Shown here piece after piece: positions 19,361-26,663 of a stretch of DNA of 64,000 nucleotides. The DNA comes from Collinsella sp. AM33-4BH (GTDB lineage: Bacteria; Actinomycetota; Coriobacteriia; Coriobacteriales; Coriobacteriaceae). Numbering within the stretch: position 1 is the stretch's first letter; each line of letters begins with the position of its first letter. The notes under the pieces are model-generated. The model had not been told where the DNA came from and ran no database searches. It worked only from the letters and a program-made list of their open reading frames with translations. The stretch is taken from contig NZ_QSIN01000005.1 in the NCBI RefSeq assembly GCF_003469205.1, positions 118,905 through 182,904 on the forward strand. Direction: 5' to 3'. Made by a program: the position numbers and the translations under genes.

Positions 19361-19405
19361 CGGAAGTGCTAGGGGTCAGATAGACCAGTAAACCGTACTA
19401 TTTGC

Positions 19406-20236
19406 CTAAAAATACTCGTCGAGGAAGTTGTCGACCGTGTTCCAGTAGAGCTCGGGGTCAACTTGCGCACTCTTGGCGTGGGTGGCGCCATGGATGGTGA
19501 GCTTTTGCTTGACCTTGCTGGCGCACGCGTCGTAGTTTTGGTCGAGCATGTCGTACGGCACAAAGGTGTCCTGGTCGCCGTGGATAAACAGCATGGGAAC
19601 CGTCGCGTGTTTGAGTTGCTCCACACTGCTCGCCTTATGAAAGTCGTAGCCCGCGCGCACGTTGCACACCAAGTTTGCTACATCGAGCAAGGGAAAGCTG
19701 GGCAGCCCGAACACGTCCTTGAGCTGCAGAGAAAACTCGTCCCAAACACTCGTATAACCACAGTCCTCGATAATGCATTTCACGTTTGCGGGCAACGATT
19801 CCCCCGCGACGTTCATGGCCGTCGCCGCGCCCATCGACTCGCCAAAGACCAGGATGCGTGCCTCGGGGTCGGCCTGAACGATCCGCCCAATCCATGCAAC
19901 GACATCGAGCCGCTCGGGCCAACCCATGCCGATATAGTCGCCGCCGGAGCGCTCGTGGGCGCGGGCGGCGGGTGCGAGCACGTTCATGCCGCGGTCGTGG
20001 AAGCGCTTGACGTATCGGGCCATACCGATGGGCTCGTCGGTGTATCCGTGCAGGCAGATAGCGTAATCGTGCATGCTCTCCGGGGCGGCAAAATACCAAG
20101 CGGCAAGCTCGGTCCCGTCGTCTGCGGTGAGGCTGCTGCTCTCGCGATGCTCTTTGAACCACGCCCGCGCTTCGACTGCCTCGGCATCTATCTGCTCGTC
20201 CTTCTTGTCATCCTTGCCGTCTTGCATCATCTTCAT
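19406..20236 (-). CDS. Alpha/beta hydrolase, catalytic part (probably frameshifted from its membrane anchor)
   Basis: The 276-residue frame contains an alpha/beta hydrolase of the YqkD/BEM46-like group. Visible are the HG oxyanion motif in CLHGYTDE, the nucleophile in FGESMGA near residue 132, an Asp in FIHGDQDTFVP and a His in GATHAKS. It has no ribosome site of its own. Its ATG overlaps the stop of a 46-codon frame (20233-20373) that encodes a membrane anchor ending in FALNPQAPYTP and has a strong ribosome site. Family members normally carry such an anchor followed by a similar ALNP motif in one protein, so a frameshift is likely. Coupled translation through ATGA is the alternative. Substrate unknown. 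Confidence 0.8.
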   Translation of the reverse strand: MKMMQDGKDDKKDEQIDAEAVEARAWFKEHRESSSLTADDGTELAAWYFAAPESMHDYAICLHGYTDEPIGMARYVKRFHDRGMNVLAPAARAHERSGGDYIGMGWPERLDVVAWIGRIVQADPEARILVFGESMGAATAMNVAGESLPANVKCIIEDCGYTSVWDEFSLQLKDVFGLPSFPLLDVANLVCNVRAGYDFHKASSVEQLKHATVPMLFIHGDQDTFVPYDMLDQNYDACASKVKQKLTIHGATHAKSAQVDPELYWNTVDNFLDEYF

Positions 20237-20373
20237 GGGGTGTACGGCGCTTGGGGGTTCAGGGCAAAGTCAAACAAAAAGTTGCCGGCAAATCCAAGCA
20301 GCGCGACGACGAGCACCAACGCAACAACGCCGGCTATCTTGAGCTTTCGATGGGGGTGCGTGTTTTGAGCCAT
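20233..20373 (-). CDS. Membrane-anchor leader of the alpha/beta hydrolase (46 codons, other frame)
   Basis: This short frame starts at the ATG ending at 20373 after AGAGGAGAA, an excellent ribosome site. It encodes a basic N terminus (HPHRKLK), about 22 hydrophobic residues and the sequence FALNPQAPYTP. Its stop overlaps the ATG of the hydrolase as ATGA, and a run CCCC directly before the overlap is a possible slip site. Read together by a -1 shift, the two frames give one anchored hydrolase of about 320 residues. It is too small and too well placed to be an independent gene. Confidence 0.65.
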   Translation of the reverse strand: MAQNTHPHRKLKIAGVVALVLVVALLGFAGNFLFDFALNPQAPYTP

Positions 20374-20393
20374 GCAGCGTTCTCCTCTAAGAT

Positions 20394-20452
20394 GTTAATA
20401 CGTCAACAATTAAACGAAGCGCATTATGGACGTTCGCCGTTGATGCGTCAAC
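20394..20452. promoter_or_regulatory. Pair of GTTRATRCGTCAAC operator-like palindromes
   Basis: GTTAATACGTCAAC (20394-20407) and GTTGATGCGTCAAC (20439-20452) share 12 of 14 bases and are 45 bp apart, near four helical turns. They lie between the divergent hydrolase and hemolysin III genes. The first sits directly upstream of the hydrolase leader ribosome site. Confidence 0.5.
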
Positions 20453-20494
20453 AGGCAAAGAATGGGTAAACAAAGGGTCACGTATGGTGCAAAT

Positions 20495-20524
20495 TTCGCA
20501 CGCACCCAGACGCTTTGATATAGT
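20495..20524 (+). promoter_or_regulatory. Likely promoter of the hemolysin III gene
   Basis: TTCGCA (20495-20500) and TATAGT (20519-20524) are separated by 18 bp and lie about 35 bp before the ATG at 20560. Confidence 0.4.
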
Positions 20525-20559
20525 GTTGAGAACTCTTTACGTTGGAGGATGTAACCGGC

Positions 20560-21243
20560 ATGTCCGATTCGAGCGACAGTTCCAAGCCGCGACCCAAGGC
20601 CGCGGCCGTTCCGCACTACACGGTGGGCGAGGAGATCATGAACTCCGTCACCCATGGTGTCGGCTGTCTGCTGGGTATCGCGGGCCTGGTGCTCCTGATC
20701 GTATTCGCTGCCCTGCGCGGCGGTGGCCCGGCCCACATGGCCGCGGCAATTGTCTATGGCGTCAGCATCATCCTCGAGTACCTAGCCTCCACGCTCTACC
20801 ATGCGATTCAACCCGCGCGCGCCAAGCGCGTGTTCCGCATCATCGACCACAGCTGCATCTACCTGCTCATAGCCGGCAGCTATACGCCGTTTTGCCTCAT
20901 CACGCTCGCAAACGACGGCGGCGCTGCGCTGTTCTTCGCCGTATGGGCCATCGCCATTATCGGCATTGCCCTCGAGTGCTTTATGCGCGAGCGCCAGCCG
21001 CACTGGGTAAGCGGCCTGGTCTATCTGCTGATGGGCTGGCTCGTTGTCTTTAAACTGCCCGCACTCGTGGCGCTGCTGAACCCCGTGGCGCTTGCCCTGC
21101 TCGCCGTCGGCGGCGTGTGCTACACCGTGGGCGTGCCGTTCTATATCGCCAAAAACGTGCGCTATCTGCACAGTGTTTTCCACTTGTGGGTGCTCGCCGG
21201 CAGCATCTTCCAGTTCATGGCGGTGATTCTCTTCGTAATCTAG
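20560..21243 (+). CDS. Hemolysin III family (PAQR/YqfA-like) membrane protein
   Basis: The 227-residue protein has about seven membrane segments and the family signature residues: E and H in the N-terminal EEIMNSVTHG, SxxYH in ASTLYHAI, D/H in RIIDHSCIYLLIAGSYTP, and HSVFHLWV at the C-terminal end. The conserved Ser, Asp and His residues form a zinc-binding site in the wider PAQR family. Despite the name, haemolysis is not expected; these proteins are linked to membrane fluidity and lipid balance. The ATG at 20560 follows TTGGAGGA, so a TTG at 20542 is not the start. Confidence 0.9.
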   Translation: MSDSSDSSKPRPKAAAVPHYTVGEEIMNSVTHGVGCLLGIAGLVLLIVFAALRGGGPAHMAAAIVYGVSIILEYLASTLYHAIQPARAKRVFRIIDHSCIYLLIAGSYTPFCLITLANDGGAALFFAVWAIAIIGIALECFMRERQPHWVSGLVYLLMGWLVVFKLPALVALLNPVALALLAVGGVCYTVGVPFYIAKNVRYLHSVFHLWVLAGSIFQFMAVILFVI

Positions 21244-21353
21244 CGACCGCGCCTGCGCGCCCGCGTCCTCGTTTGGGCGCCGGTGCAATTGCCGTATCCG
21301 TCATCAACGTTTTGACCTGACGTCCCGAATCTTGGAGGTTCGAGAAACTCCCG

Positions 21354-22727
21354 ATGGACATAACCATCTCCCTTATCACTACCCTCGTTTTGACCCTCAT
21401 CAACGGCTACTTCTCTATGTCTGAGATGGCGCTCACCACGGCCAAGCGCGCCGTGCTGGAGCACGAGGCCGAGGAAGGCGACAGGCGCGCCGAGCGTGCC
21501 ATTAAGCTTGCTGCCGACTCCGACCAGCTGCTCGCCACCATCCAGGTCGCCATCACGCTCGTGGGCTTTGCCTCGTCCGCCGTCGCCTCGACGAGTCTGT
21601 CCGACCCGCTCGCCACGTGGCTCATGAGTTTTGGCATCGCGCCGCTCTCCGCCATCGCGCGCGGCCTGGCGCCGGTCATCATCACCGTCGCCGTCGCCTT
21701 TGTGTCCATCGTGATCGGCGAGCTCGTGCCCAAGCGCATCGGCCTTGCTAACGCCGAGGGCGTATCCAAGCAGGTCGTGGGACCGCTCTCCGTATTCCAA
21801 AAGATCGCCCGTCCGCTCGTGTGGCTGACTGGCGCTTGCTCCGATGGCCTGGCCCGCATCTTGCGTATCAAGAGTGCCGACGACCGTCAGAACGTCTCGG
21901 AGGAAGAGATCAAGTACATGGTCTCGGAGCAGGACGACCTGCTCGACGAGGAAAAGCGCATGATCCACGAGATCTTCGACCTGGGCGACACCGTTGCCCG
22001 CGAGGTCATGGTGCCGCGCGTGGACACCACCATGTGCGAGGACGACGAGACGGTCGCCGACGTGTTGTCCACCATGCGCCAGACCGGCTTCAGCCGCATC
22101 CCCGTCTATCACGAGGACCCCGACAACGTCGCGGGCATCGCGCACATCAAGGACCTGATCCAGCCCGCGCTCGATGGCAAGGGCGACCAGCCCATCGCCG
22201 GCTTTTTGCGCGACGCCACCTTTGTGCCCGACACCAAGGACATCCTGCCGCTGCTGTCCGAGATGCAGACCTCGCACGACCAGATCGTGGTCGTCGTGGA
22301 TGAGTACGGCGGCACGGCCGGCATCATCACCATCGAGGACATCGTCGAGGAGATCGTGGGCGAGATCGAGGACGAGTTCGACCCCGACAACAAGTACCTC
22401 ACGCGCCTTTCGCGCCGCGAGTGGCTCGTCGATGGGCGTTTTTCGTGCGATGACGCGATTGAGCTTGGTTGGCCGCTCGAGGAAAGCGATGATTATGAGA
22501 CCATCGCCGGCTGGATTTTGGAGCTTTGCGACTCGGTGCCCGACATCGGAGAGGTGTTTGAGGTCGCGGGGTACAAGTTTAAAGTGCAGTCGATGCGTGG
22601 CCAGCGCATCTCGCTCATTCGCGTGATCGCTCCGGCCGAAACCGATAAGAAGGATTCCGAGTCTTCGGCAGAGAAGCCGGCGGCGTCGGGTGCGGGCTCT
22701 GTGGATCCGCACGATGGCGACGAGTAG
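21354..22727 (+). CDS. CNNM/CorC-family (hemolysin C-like) transporter or cation-binding protein
   Basis: The 457-residue protein has an N-terminal DUF21 (CNNM) membrane domain of three or four segments (about residues 1-145). A pair of CBS domains (about 205-335, with VMVPRVD and DEYGGTAGIITIED) and a C-terminal CorC_HlyC domain (about 350-430) follow. Relatives in other bacteria (MpfA, YhdP, YfjD) affect Mg2+ export or tolerance. The last 25 residues are low-complexity. A ribosome site CTTGGAGG precedes the start. It is the first of a possible run of genes to 24854. Confidence 0.9.
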   Translation: MDITISLITTLVLTLINGYFSMSEMALTTAKRAVLEHEAEEGDRRAERAIKLAADSDQLLATIQVAITLVGFASSAVASTSLSDPLATWLMSFGIAPLSAIARGLAPVIITVAVAFVSIVIGELVPKRIGLANAEGVSKQVVGPLSVFQKIARPLVWLTGACSDGLARILRIKSADDRQNVSEEEIKYMVSEQDDLLDEEKRMIHEIFDLGDTVAREVMVPRVDTTMCEDDETVADVLSTMRQTGFSRIPVYHEDPDNVAGIAHIKDLIQPALDGKGDQPIAGFLRDATFVPDTKDILPLLSEMQTSHDQIVVVVDEYGGTAGIITIEDIVEEIVGEIEDEFDPDNKYLTRLSRREWLVDGRFSCDDAIELGWPLEESDDYETIAGWILELCDSVPDIGEVFEVAGYKFKVQSMRGQRISLIRVIAPAETDKKDSESSAEKPAASGAGSVDPHDGDE

Positions 22728-22751
22728 GACAAGGAAGAGTAGGGGAGAGTT

Positions 22752-23585
22752 ATGGCAGGCCTGTTCAACATCCTTAAGGTCACCGTCAGCGAGGACAAGA
22801 TCTGTGCGCATGTGCTGGTGAACCCCGGCATGCCGCTCATGACCTCGGAGGACATCGAGGCCACGGCGCGCGTGTACTACCTGGTACCGGCGATTGCCAA
22901 GCACCTGTGCCTGGGCGATTCCGGCCGCGAGTTCCAGGACTGCATGGGTCAGACCGAGCTCTGCCACCTGCTGGAGCACGTGACGGTCGAGCTCATGAAC
23001 GAGACCGGTCTTGCCGGTAGCATCTCGTGCGGCCGCACGCGCGTAAGCGAGCATGACGAGCGTGTCTTTGAGGTCGAGCTTTCGTGTCCCGACGACGCAC
23101 TGGCCATCGGTGCGCTGTCGTCGGCCACCTTTATGATGGACTGGGCGTACCTGCACGCCGACCAGCCTGCCCCCGACGTGGAAGGCACGGTCGCGGGCCT
23201 GCGCAACCTGGTGCTGGGCATGCGCGCCGAGGCCGAGGGCAAGGATCCTCACGAGGCCGTCGCTGCTGCGAACGGCGAAGATGCTGCCGAGGACGAGGGC
23301 GCTGACGAGGGCGATGTGCCGGTCGACGCCGAGCCCGTTGCCGATGCGACCGCCGAGCCCGTTCCCACCGAGCCCCAGGGCGTCCCCAACTTTGACGACG
23401 AGCCCCAGGTGGCGATTGATACCGAGGGCGCGGTTGCCGAGAACCACGAGGCCTCCGCTGCCGTCTTTGGCGGTGCGGCGACGGTTCCGGCAGGACCTGC
23501 GCATGAGGGCGGCCTGCCACTCGTGGACGGCGCCGGCGAGGACCCGGGTGCCACGGTGGCCATGCCGGCTATGCCTCAGGAGTAG
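22752..23585 (+). CDS. Orphan protein with a cyanophycin-synthetase N-terminal-like domain
   Basis: Residues 1-160 of this 277-residue protein resemble the N-terminal domain of cyanophycin synthetase (CphA). They share the layout ...LLEHVTVELMNETGLAG...CGRTR...VFEVEL..., which aligns with the EHVALELQ/LAG/GRTR pattern of CphA. The ATP-grasp and Mur-ligase domains of CphA are absent. The C-terminal 115 residues are acidic and rich in Ala, Glu and Pro and look disordered. I cannot give a function; the domain may bind a polymer or another protein. It follows the CorC-like gene by 24 bases and has a GGGGAGAGTT ribosome site. The CphA likeness is from memory of the family pattern. Confidence 0.6.
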   Translation: MAGLFNILKVTVSEDKICAHVLVNPGMPLMTSEDIEATARVYYLVPAIAKHLCLGDSGREFQDCMGQTELCHLLEHVTVELMNETGLAGSISCGRTRVSEHDERVFEVELSCPDDALAIGALSSATFMMDWAYLHADQPAPDVEGTVAGLRNLVLGMRAEAEGKDPHEAVAAANGEDAAEDEGADEGDVPVDAEPVADATAEPVPTEPQGVPNFDDEPQVAIDTEGAVAENHEASAAVFGGAATVPAGPAHEGGLPLVDGAGEDPGATVAMPAMPQE

Positions 23586-23721
23586 GCCTACGCGTTTATC
23601 ACCATCACGTACCTGCGCCTTTGCCGTACGCAGATGAGCGGAGCGGCAAGTGATGCGCTGCGGGTATAATGGACAGCATTCAAACGGTGGGCACCGACGT
23701 GCCCGCAGGAGAGGAATGATC

Positions 23722-24099
23722 ATGGGTAAGACTTTCAGCTTTGTCTCCGGCGCACTTTTTGGTGCCGCTGCCGGCGCTATTATCGGTGTTGCTCTGGCCC
23801 CGCGCTCGGGCGCCGAGACCCGCGCCATGGCTGCCGATATCGCCAACGACGCCTGGGACAATATGCGCGACACCTACGAGCACAGCGCCGAGGAGGCCCG
23901 TGCTGCGGTGAATGACTTTGGCCCGATGGTCGACGCCAAGACCGACGACCTGCGCGCCAAGGTCGACCTGGCCCGCGAGCGCATGGACCAGCTGCGCGAG
24001 CAGCTCAACGACGCCATTTCGGGCGGCAACGTGACGCCTGCCGCCGACGTCGTGGTCGAGAACGCCGCCGAGGCTGCGGAGCCCTCGACCGAGGCATAA
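23722..24099 (+). CDS. YtxH-domain protein
   Basis: A 125-residue protein with one glycine- and alanine-rich hydrophobic segment (FVSGALFGAAAGAIIGVALAP) followed by RSGAETR, the typical YtxH signature. A helical, coiled-coil-like region (about residues 45-95) and an alanine- and glutamate-rich tail follow. YtxH proteins are membrane-associated, often induced by general stress, and of unknown biochemical role. The ATG at 23722 is preferred because the ribosome site CAGGAGAGGA lies seven to ten bases before it. The stop shares one base with the next start, so the two genes are coupled. Confidence 0.8.
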   Translation: MGKTFSFVSGALFGAAAGAIIGVALAPRSGAETRAMAADIANDAWDNMRDTYEHSAEEARAAVNDFGPMVDAKTDDLRAKVDLARERMDQLREQLNDAISGGNVTPAADVVVENAAEAAEPSTEA

Positions 24100-24854
24100 T
24101 GCGCGCCGGGGATTTTGTCGGCGCCAAGATCTATCGCAAGCCTACCGAGGACAAACGCACCAAAAAGGACGGCACACCGCGCAGCCCTAAAAAGCTCGGA
24201 AAGATTCACTTTCCGGTCTTTACCCCGGGCGGTACGCGCGTGGTCGGCTTTATGGTCCGCCAGTCCGATATCGCGGGCATGATCGAGCGCCCCGACCGCT
24301 TTGTGGCGCTCGATGCCATCGGCGTCTATGAGGGCGCCATTGCGGTCGATGACGTCAAGGACACATACGATGCCGCCGCTGCCAAGCGCCTCGACATCAA
24401 CCTGGACGATTGCATCATCTGGGTCGGTATGGACGTGCGCACGGAATCGGGCGACGTCGTGGGCTATTGCTCGGACGTTGAGTTCAAGCCACGCTCGGGC
24501 ATCGTGCAGGCATTCTATGTGACCGCCGGTGCTGCTTCGAGTGTTTTGGTTGGTGACACGCAGGTGCCGCCGACGATGCTGCGCGGCTACGAGAACGGCG
24601 CAATGATTGTTTCGGACGAGGTCAAGTCGCTCGGGTATTCGGGCGGTGCGGCTGCCAAGGCCGCCGAGGCCAGCGTCGTGGTGGGCGACAAGGTCAAAAA
24701 GGGCGCCATGGTACTCGACGACAAGGGATCGGTTGCCGTGGACAAGGGCAGTCGCGCGCTGGGCAAGCAGCTCGGCAAGACGCGCGGCATGTTCAAGGCC
24801 TTTAAGGACGAATACCAAAAGGCGAGCGGAGGCTCGTCAAAAGCTACAAAATAG
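24099..24854 (+). CDS. PRC-barrel domain protein
   Basis: The 251-residue protein has two PRC-barrel-like halves: residues about 1-90 (GKIHFPVFTPGGTRVVGFMV) and about 100-165 (ESGDVVGYCSDVEFKPRSG). A lysine- and alanine-rich helical tail follows. PRC barrels are small beta domains in RNA processing factors, photosynthetic reaction centres and membrane-associated proteins of actinobacteria. The start overlaps the YtxH stop by one base, so the two products probably act together. Note that the MgtE-like protein at 26664 also begins with a PRC-like domain. No enzyme function can be assigned. Confidence 0.7.
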   Translation: MRAGDFVGAKIYRKPTEDKRTKKDGTPRSPKKLGKIHFPVFTPGGTRVVGFMVRQSDIAGMIERPDRFVALDAIGVYEGAIAVDDVKDTYDAAAAKRLDINLDDCIIWVGMDVRTESGDVVGYCSDVEFKPRSGIVQAFYVTAGAASSVLVGDTQVPPTMLRGYENGAMIVSDEVKSLGYSGGAAAKAAEASVVVGDKVKKGAMVLDDKGSVAVDKGSRALGKQLGKTRGMFKAFKDEYQKASGGSSKATK

Positions 24855-24875
24855 CGACGTACCAAATGATGGGAG

Positions 24876-24912
24876 GCAAGCCGGAGACCTGTTGCTCCGG
24901 CTTGCTGTGTTT
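24876..24912 (+). terminator. Terminator after the PRC-barrel gene
   Basis: GCAAGCCGGAG (24876-24886) pairs perfectly with CTCCGGCTTGC (24895-24905), followed by TGTGTTTA. It separates the YtxH/PRC pair from the next gene. Confidence 0.7.
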
Positions 24913-24926
24913 ATGGGGGAGGGCAC

Positions 24927-26333
24927 ATGCGCCAAAACGGATCCAACTTAAACGGGCGTTCGGGTGCGCGTCCGACGGCGCGCCGCGACCTGGGGCAGCT
25001 GCCCGGCGGTCAGCGCCGCCGTCGCCGTAAGCCCGGCGCGATGTACCTCAACCATAGCCGCGGGTTTAGCGACCGCAGCGCGCGCATCGGCAACGGGCGC
25101 TCGCCGCGCCGACCGTCCCGTCTGCCCTATGCGCTCATCGCCGTGGGTTGCGCACTCGTGCTGTTTATCGCTGCCGTCGTGGGCTACGTCAACCGCAGCG
25201 TGGACGTGGAGCTCAACGGCCAGAAGACCGCGGTGCGCGTGGGCTCTACGCTGCAGAATCTCATCGACGACCAGGAGTTGACTGACACCTACGACGCAGG
25301 CGACCTGCTGGCCGTCGATGACAGCGTGCTGACCCGCCATGGCGGCGAAAAGCTGTCGGTTAAGGTGGACGGCAAGCGCATAAAACAGGGTAAGTGGAAA
25401 AGCCGCGAACTTGAGGGCGGCGAGAAGGTGACGGTCAAGGATGGCCGTAACACCTACGAGAAGCACGAGGTTCAGGCTTCGGTTATCGAGCCCAAGCTCA
25501 AGGTCGAGGGCACGGGCGCTATCGAGTATGTGCAGACGTGGGGTGTCCAGGGCCGCTCGGAGGTGTGGGTCGGCGAGCAATCGGGTAAGACGCAGGACCG
25601 CGGCGAGGTTGTGCCCGCTACCGATTGCGTCGTTGCGTGCGCGAGCGTGGCACCCAAGGGCAACGAAAAGTACGTGGCGCTGACGTTTGATGAGGGCCCG
25701 AGCGGAGCGACCAAGCAGATTTTGCAGGTACTCAAGGAAAAGGGCGTCACCGCGACGTTCTTCCTTTCAGGCGATGCGGTCGAGGCCTCGTCCGCCACGG
25801 CCAAGGCGATTGTCGATGCCGGGTGCGAAATCGGATCCAACAGCTACAGCGACGATTCGCTCAAGGGTCAGGACCGTGAGGCGGTACGCGAGCAGATCAC
25901 GAAAGGCACCGATGCGATTAAGTCGGCGACCGGCGTGAAGACGATGCTGCTGCGTGCTCCCTACGCTGCCTTTGACGAGCAAAACTGGATTGATGCGATG
26001 GACCTGGTCTCCGCCGTGGTCTCGTGGAATATTGACTCGGGCGACTGGCTGCTCAACGGTGCCGACGAGCAGGTCTCGACGGTGCTCGATTCGGTGACGC
26101 CGGGCAATATCGTGCTGCTCACCGATAGAGACGAATGCGCCGAGCAGACGCTCGAGGCGCTGCCGCAGATTATCGACGGCCTCATTGCCGACGGCTACAA
26201 GATCGTGACGCTCAGCGACCTGGTCAAGACGGACACGTCGCTGAGCAAAAAGCTCACCTCGCTGACGAAGGCCACCATGCCCAAGGATGCCGTGTTCCCC
26301 CAACTTGCCGAGGACAACGACACCGCAGAGTAG
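24927..26333 (+). CDS. Membrane-anchored polysaccharide-deacetylase homologue lacking metal ligands
   Basis: The 468-residue protein has a basic cytoplasmic N terminus (RRRRK) and a membrane anchor at about 68-88. An extracellular region resembling a DUF348/YabE domain covers about 90-230, and a carbohydrate-esterase 4 (NodB) fold about 245-430. The NodB motifs are altered. TFDDGP has become TFDEGPS (253-259), and the metal-binding HxxxH motif has become GSNSYSDDSL (303-312) with no histidine. RAPY and DSGDW are kept, but the final LxH motif reads LLTD. Without its histidines it is probably not a zinc deacetylase and may bind glycan or cell wall instead. Family membership is clear; loss of activity is inferred. 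Confidence 0.82.
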   Translation: MRQNGSNLNGRSGARPTARRDLGQLPGGQRRRRRKPGAMYLNHSRGFSDRSARIGNGRSPRRPSRLPYALIAVGCALVLFIAAVVGYVNRSVDVELNGQKTAVRVGSTLQNLIDDQELTDTYDAGDLLAVDDSVLTRHGGEKLSVKVDGKRIKQGKWKSRELEGGEKVTVKDGRNTYEKHEVQASVIEPKLKVEGTGAIEYVQTWGVQGRSEVWVGEQSGKTQDRGEVVPATDCVVACASVAPKGNEKYVALTFDEGPSGATKQILQVLKEKGVTATFFLSGDAVEASSATAKAIVDAGCEIGSNSYSDDSLKGQDREAVREQITKGTDAIKSATGVKTMLLRAPYAAFDEQNWIDAMDLVSAVVSWNIDSGDWLLNGADEQVSTVLDSVTPGNIVLLTDRDECAEQTLEALPQIIDGLIADGYKIVTLSDLVKTDTSLSKKLTSLTKATMPKDAVFPQLAEDNDTAE

Positions 26334-26340
26334 TTATTGG

Positions 26341-26371
26341 GTAGTCATTTAAGAACGTCCCCAATGACTAT
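26341..26371 (-). repeat. Single GGGGAC-type REP-like unit
   Basis: Read on the minus strand this is the TCATTGGGGACGTTCTTAA unit found at 14210 and 48007. It lies directly after the deacetylase-like gene. Confidence 0.65.
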
Positions 26372-26446
26372 GTCACGGATGCGTCAGCCTTTGGTATGCC
26401 TGCGATGTGCAGCGCATAAATTTGGCGCCACAGCGCGATGCTGATG

Positions 26447-26663
26447 CTATAGTTACTGCGGATAATAAGGGTCAAGAGAAAGGTTACAGGTGAAATCCAA
26501 ACCTCGACCATACAGTCGATGACCCCATGCAGGTGCTTTCTGCGCATGCACGGGGTGTGAGCGCCGAGCGGCGTGCCGCCCGCGCATGCGTATAAATATC
26601 TAAAAGTCCACGGATGGCGCGCCGGCATGGCCGCGTCCGGAGGAATAATGATGGGGAGCACCA
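26447..26663 (+). promoter_or_regulatory. Promoter and possible structured leader of the MgtE-like gene
   Basis: TATAGT at 26448-26453 may be the -10 element. The transcript downstream can fold into a small three-way junction. GGGTCA near 26470 pairs with TGACCC near 26521, and inside it AGGTT pairs with AACCT and TCGAC with GTCGA. A further CATGC/GCATG hairpin follows. It does not match the M-box consensus as I know it. Just before the TTG start of the transporter-like gene, a GGAGG ribosome site serves a ten-codon frame (ATG 26648, stop 26678-26680) that overlaps the transporter start out of frame. Confidence 0.4.

Noticed and set aside
26447-26663. M-box (ykoK) magnesium riboswitch before the MgtE-like gene
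   Set aside because: I could not find the conserved M-box strings. Only generic pairing is visible, so it is listed as an unassigned leader.
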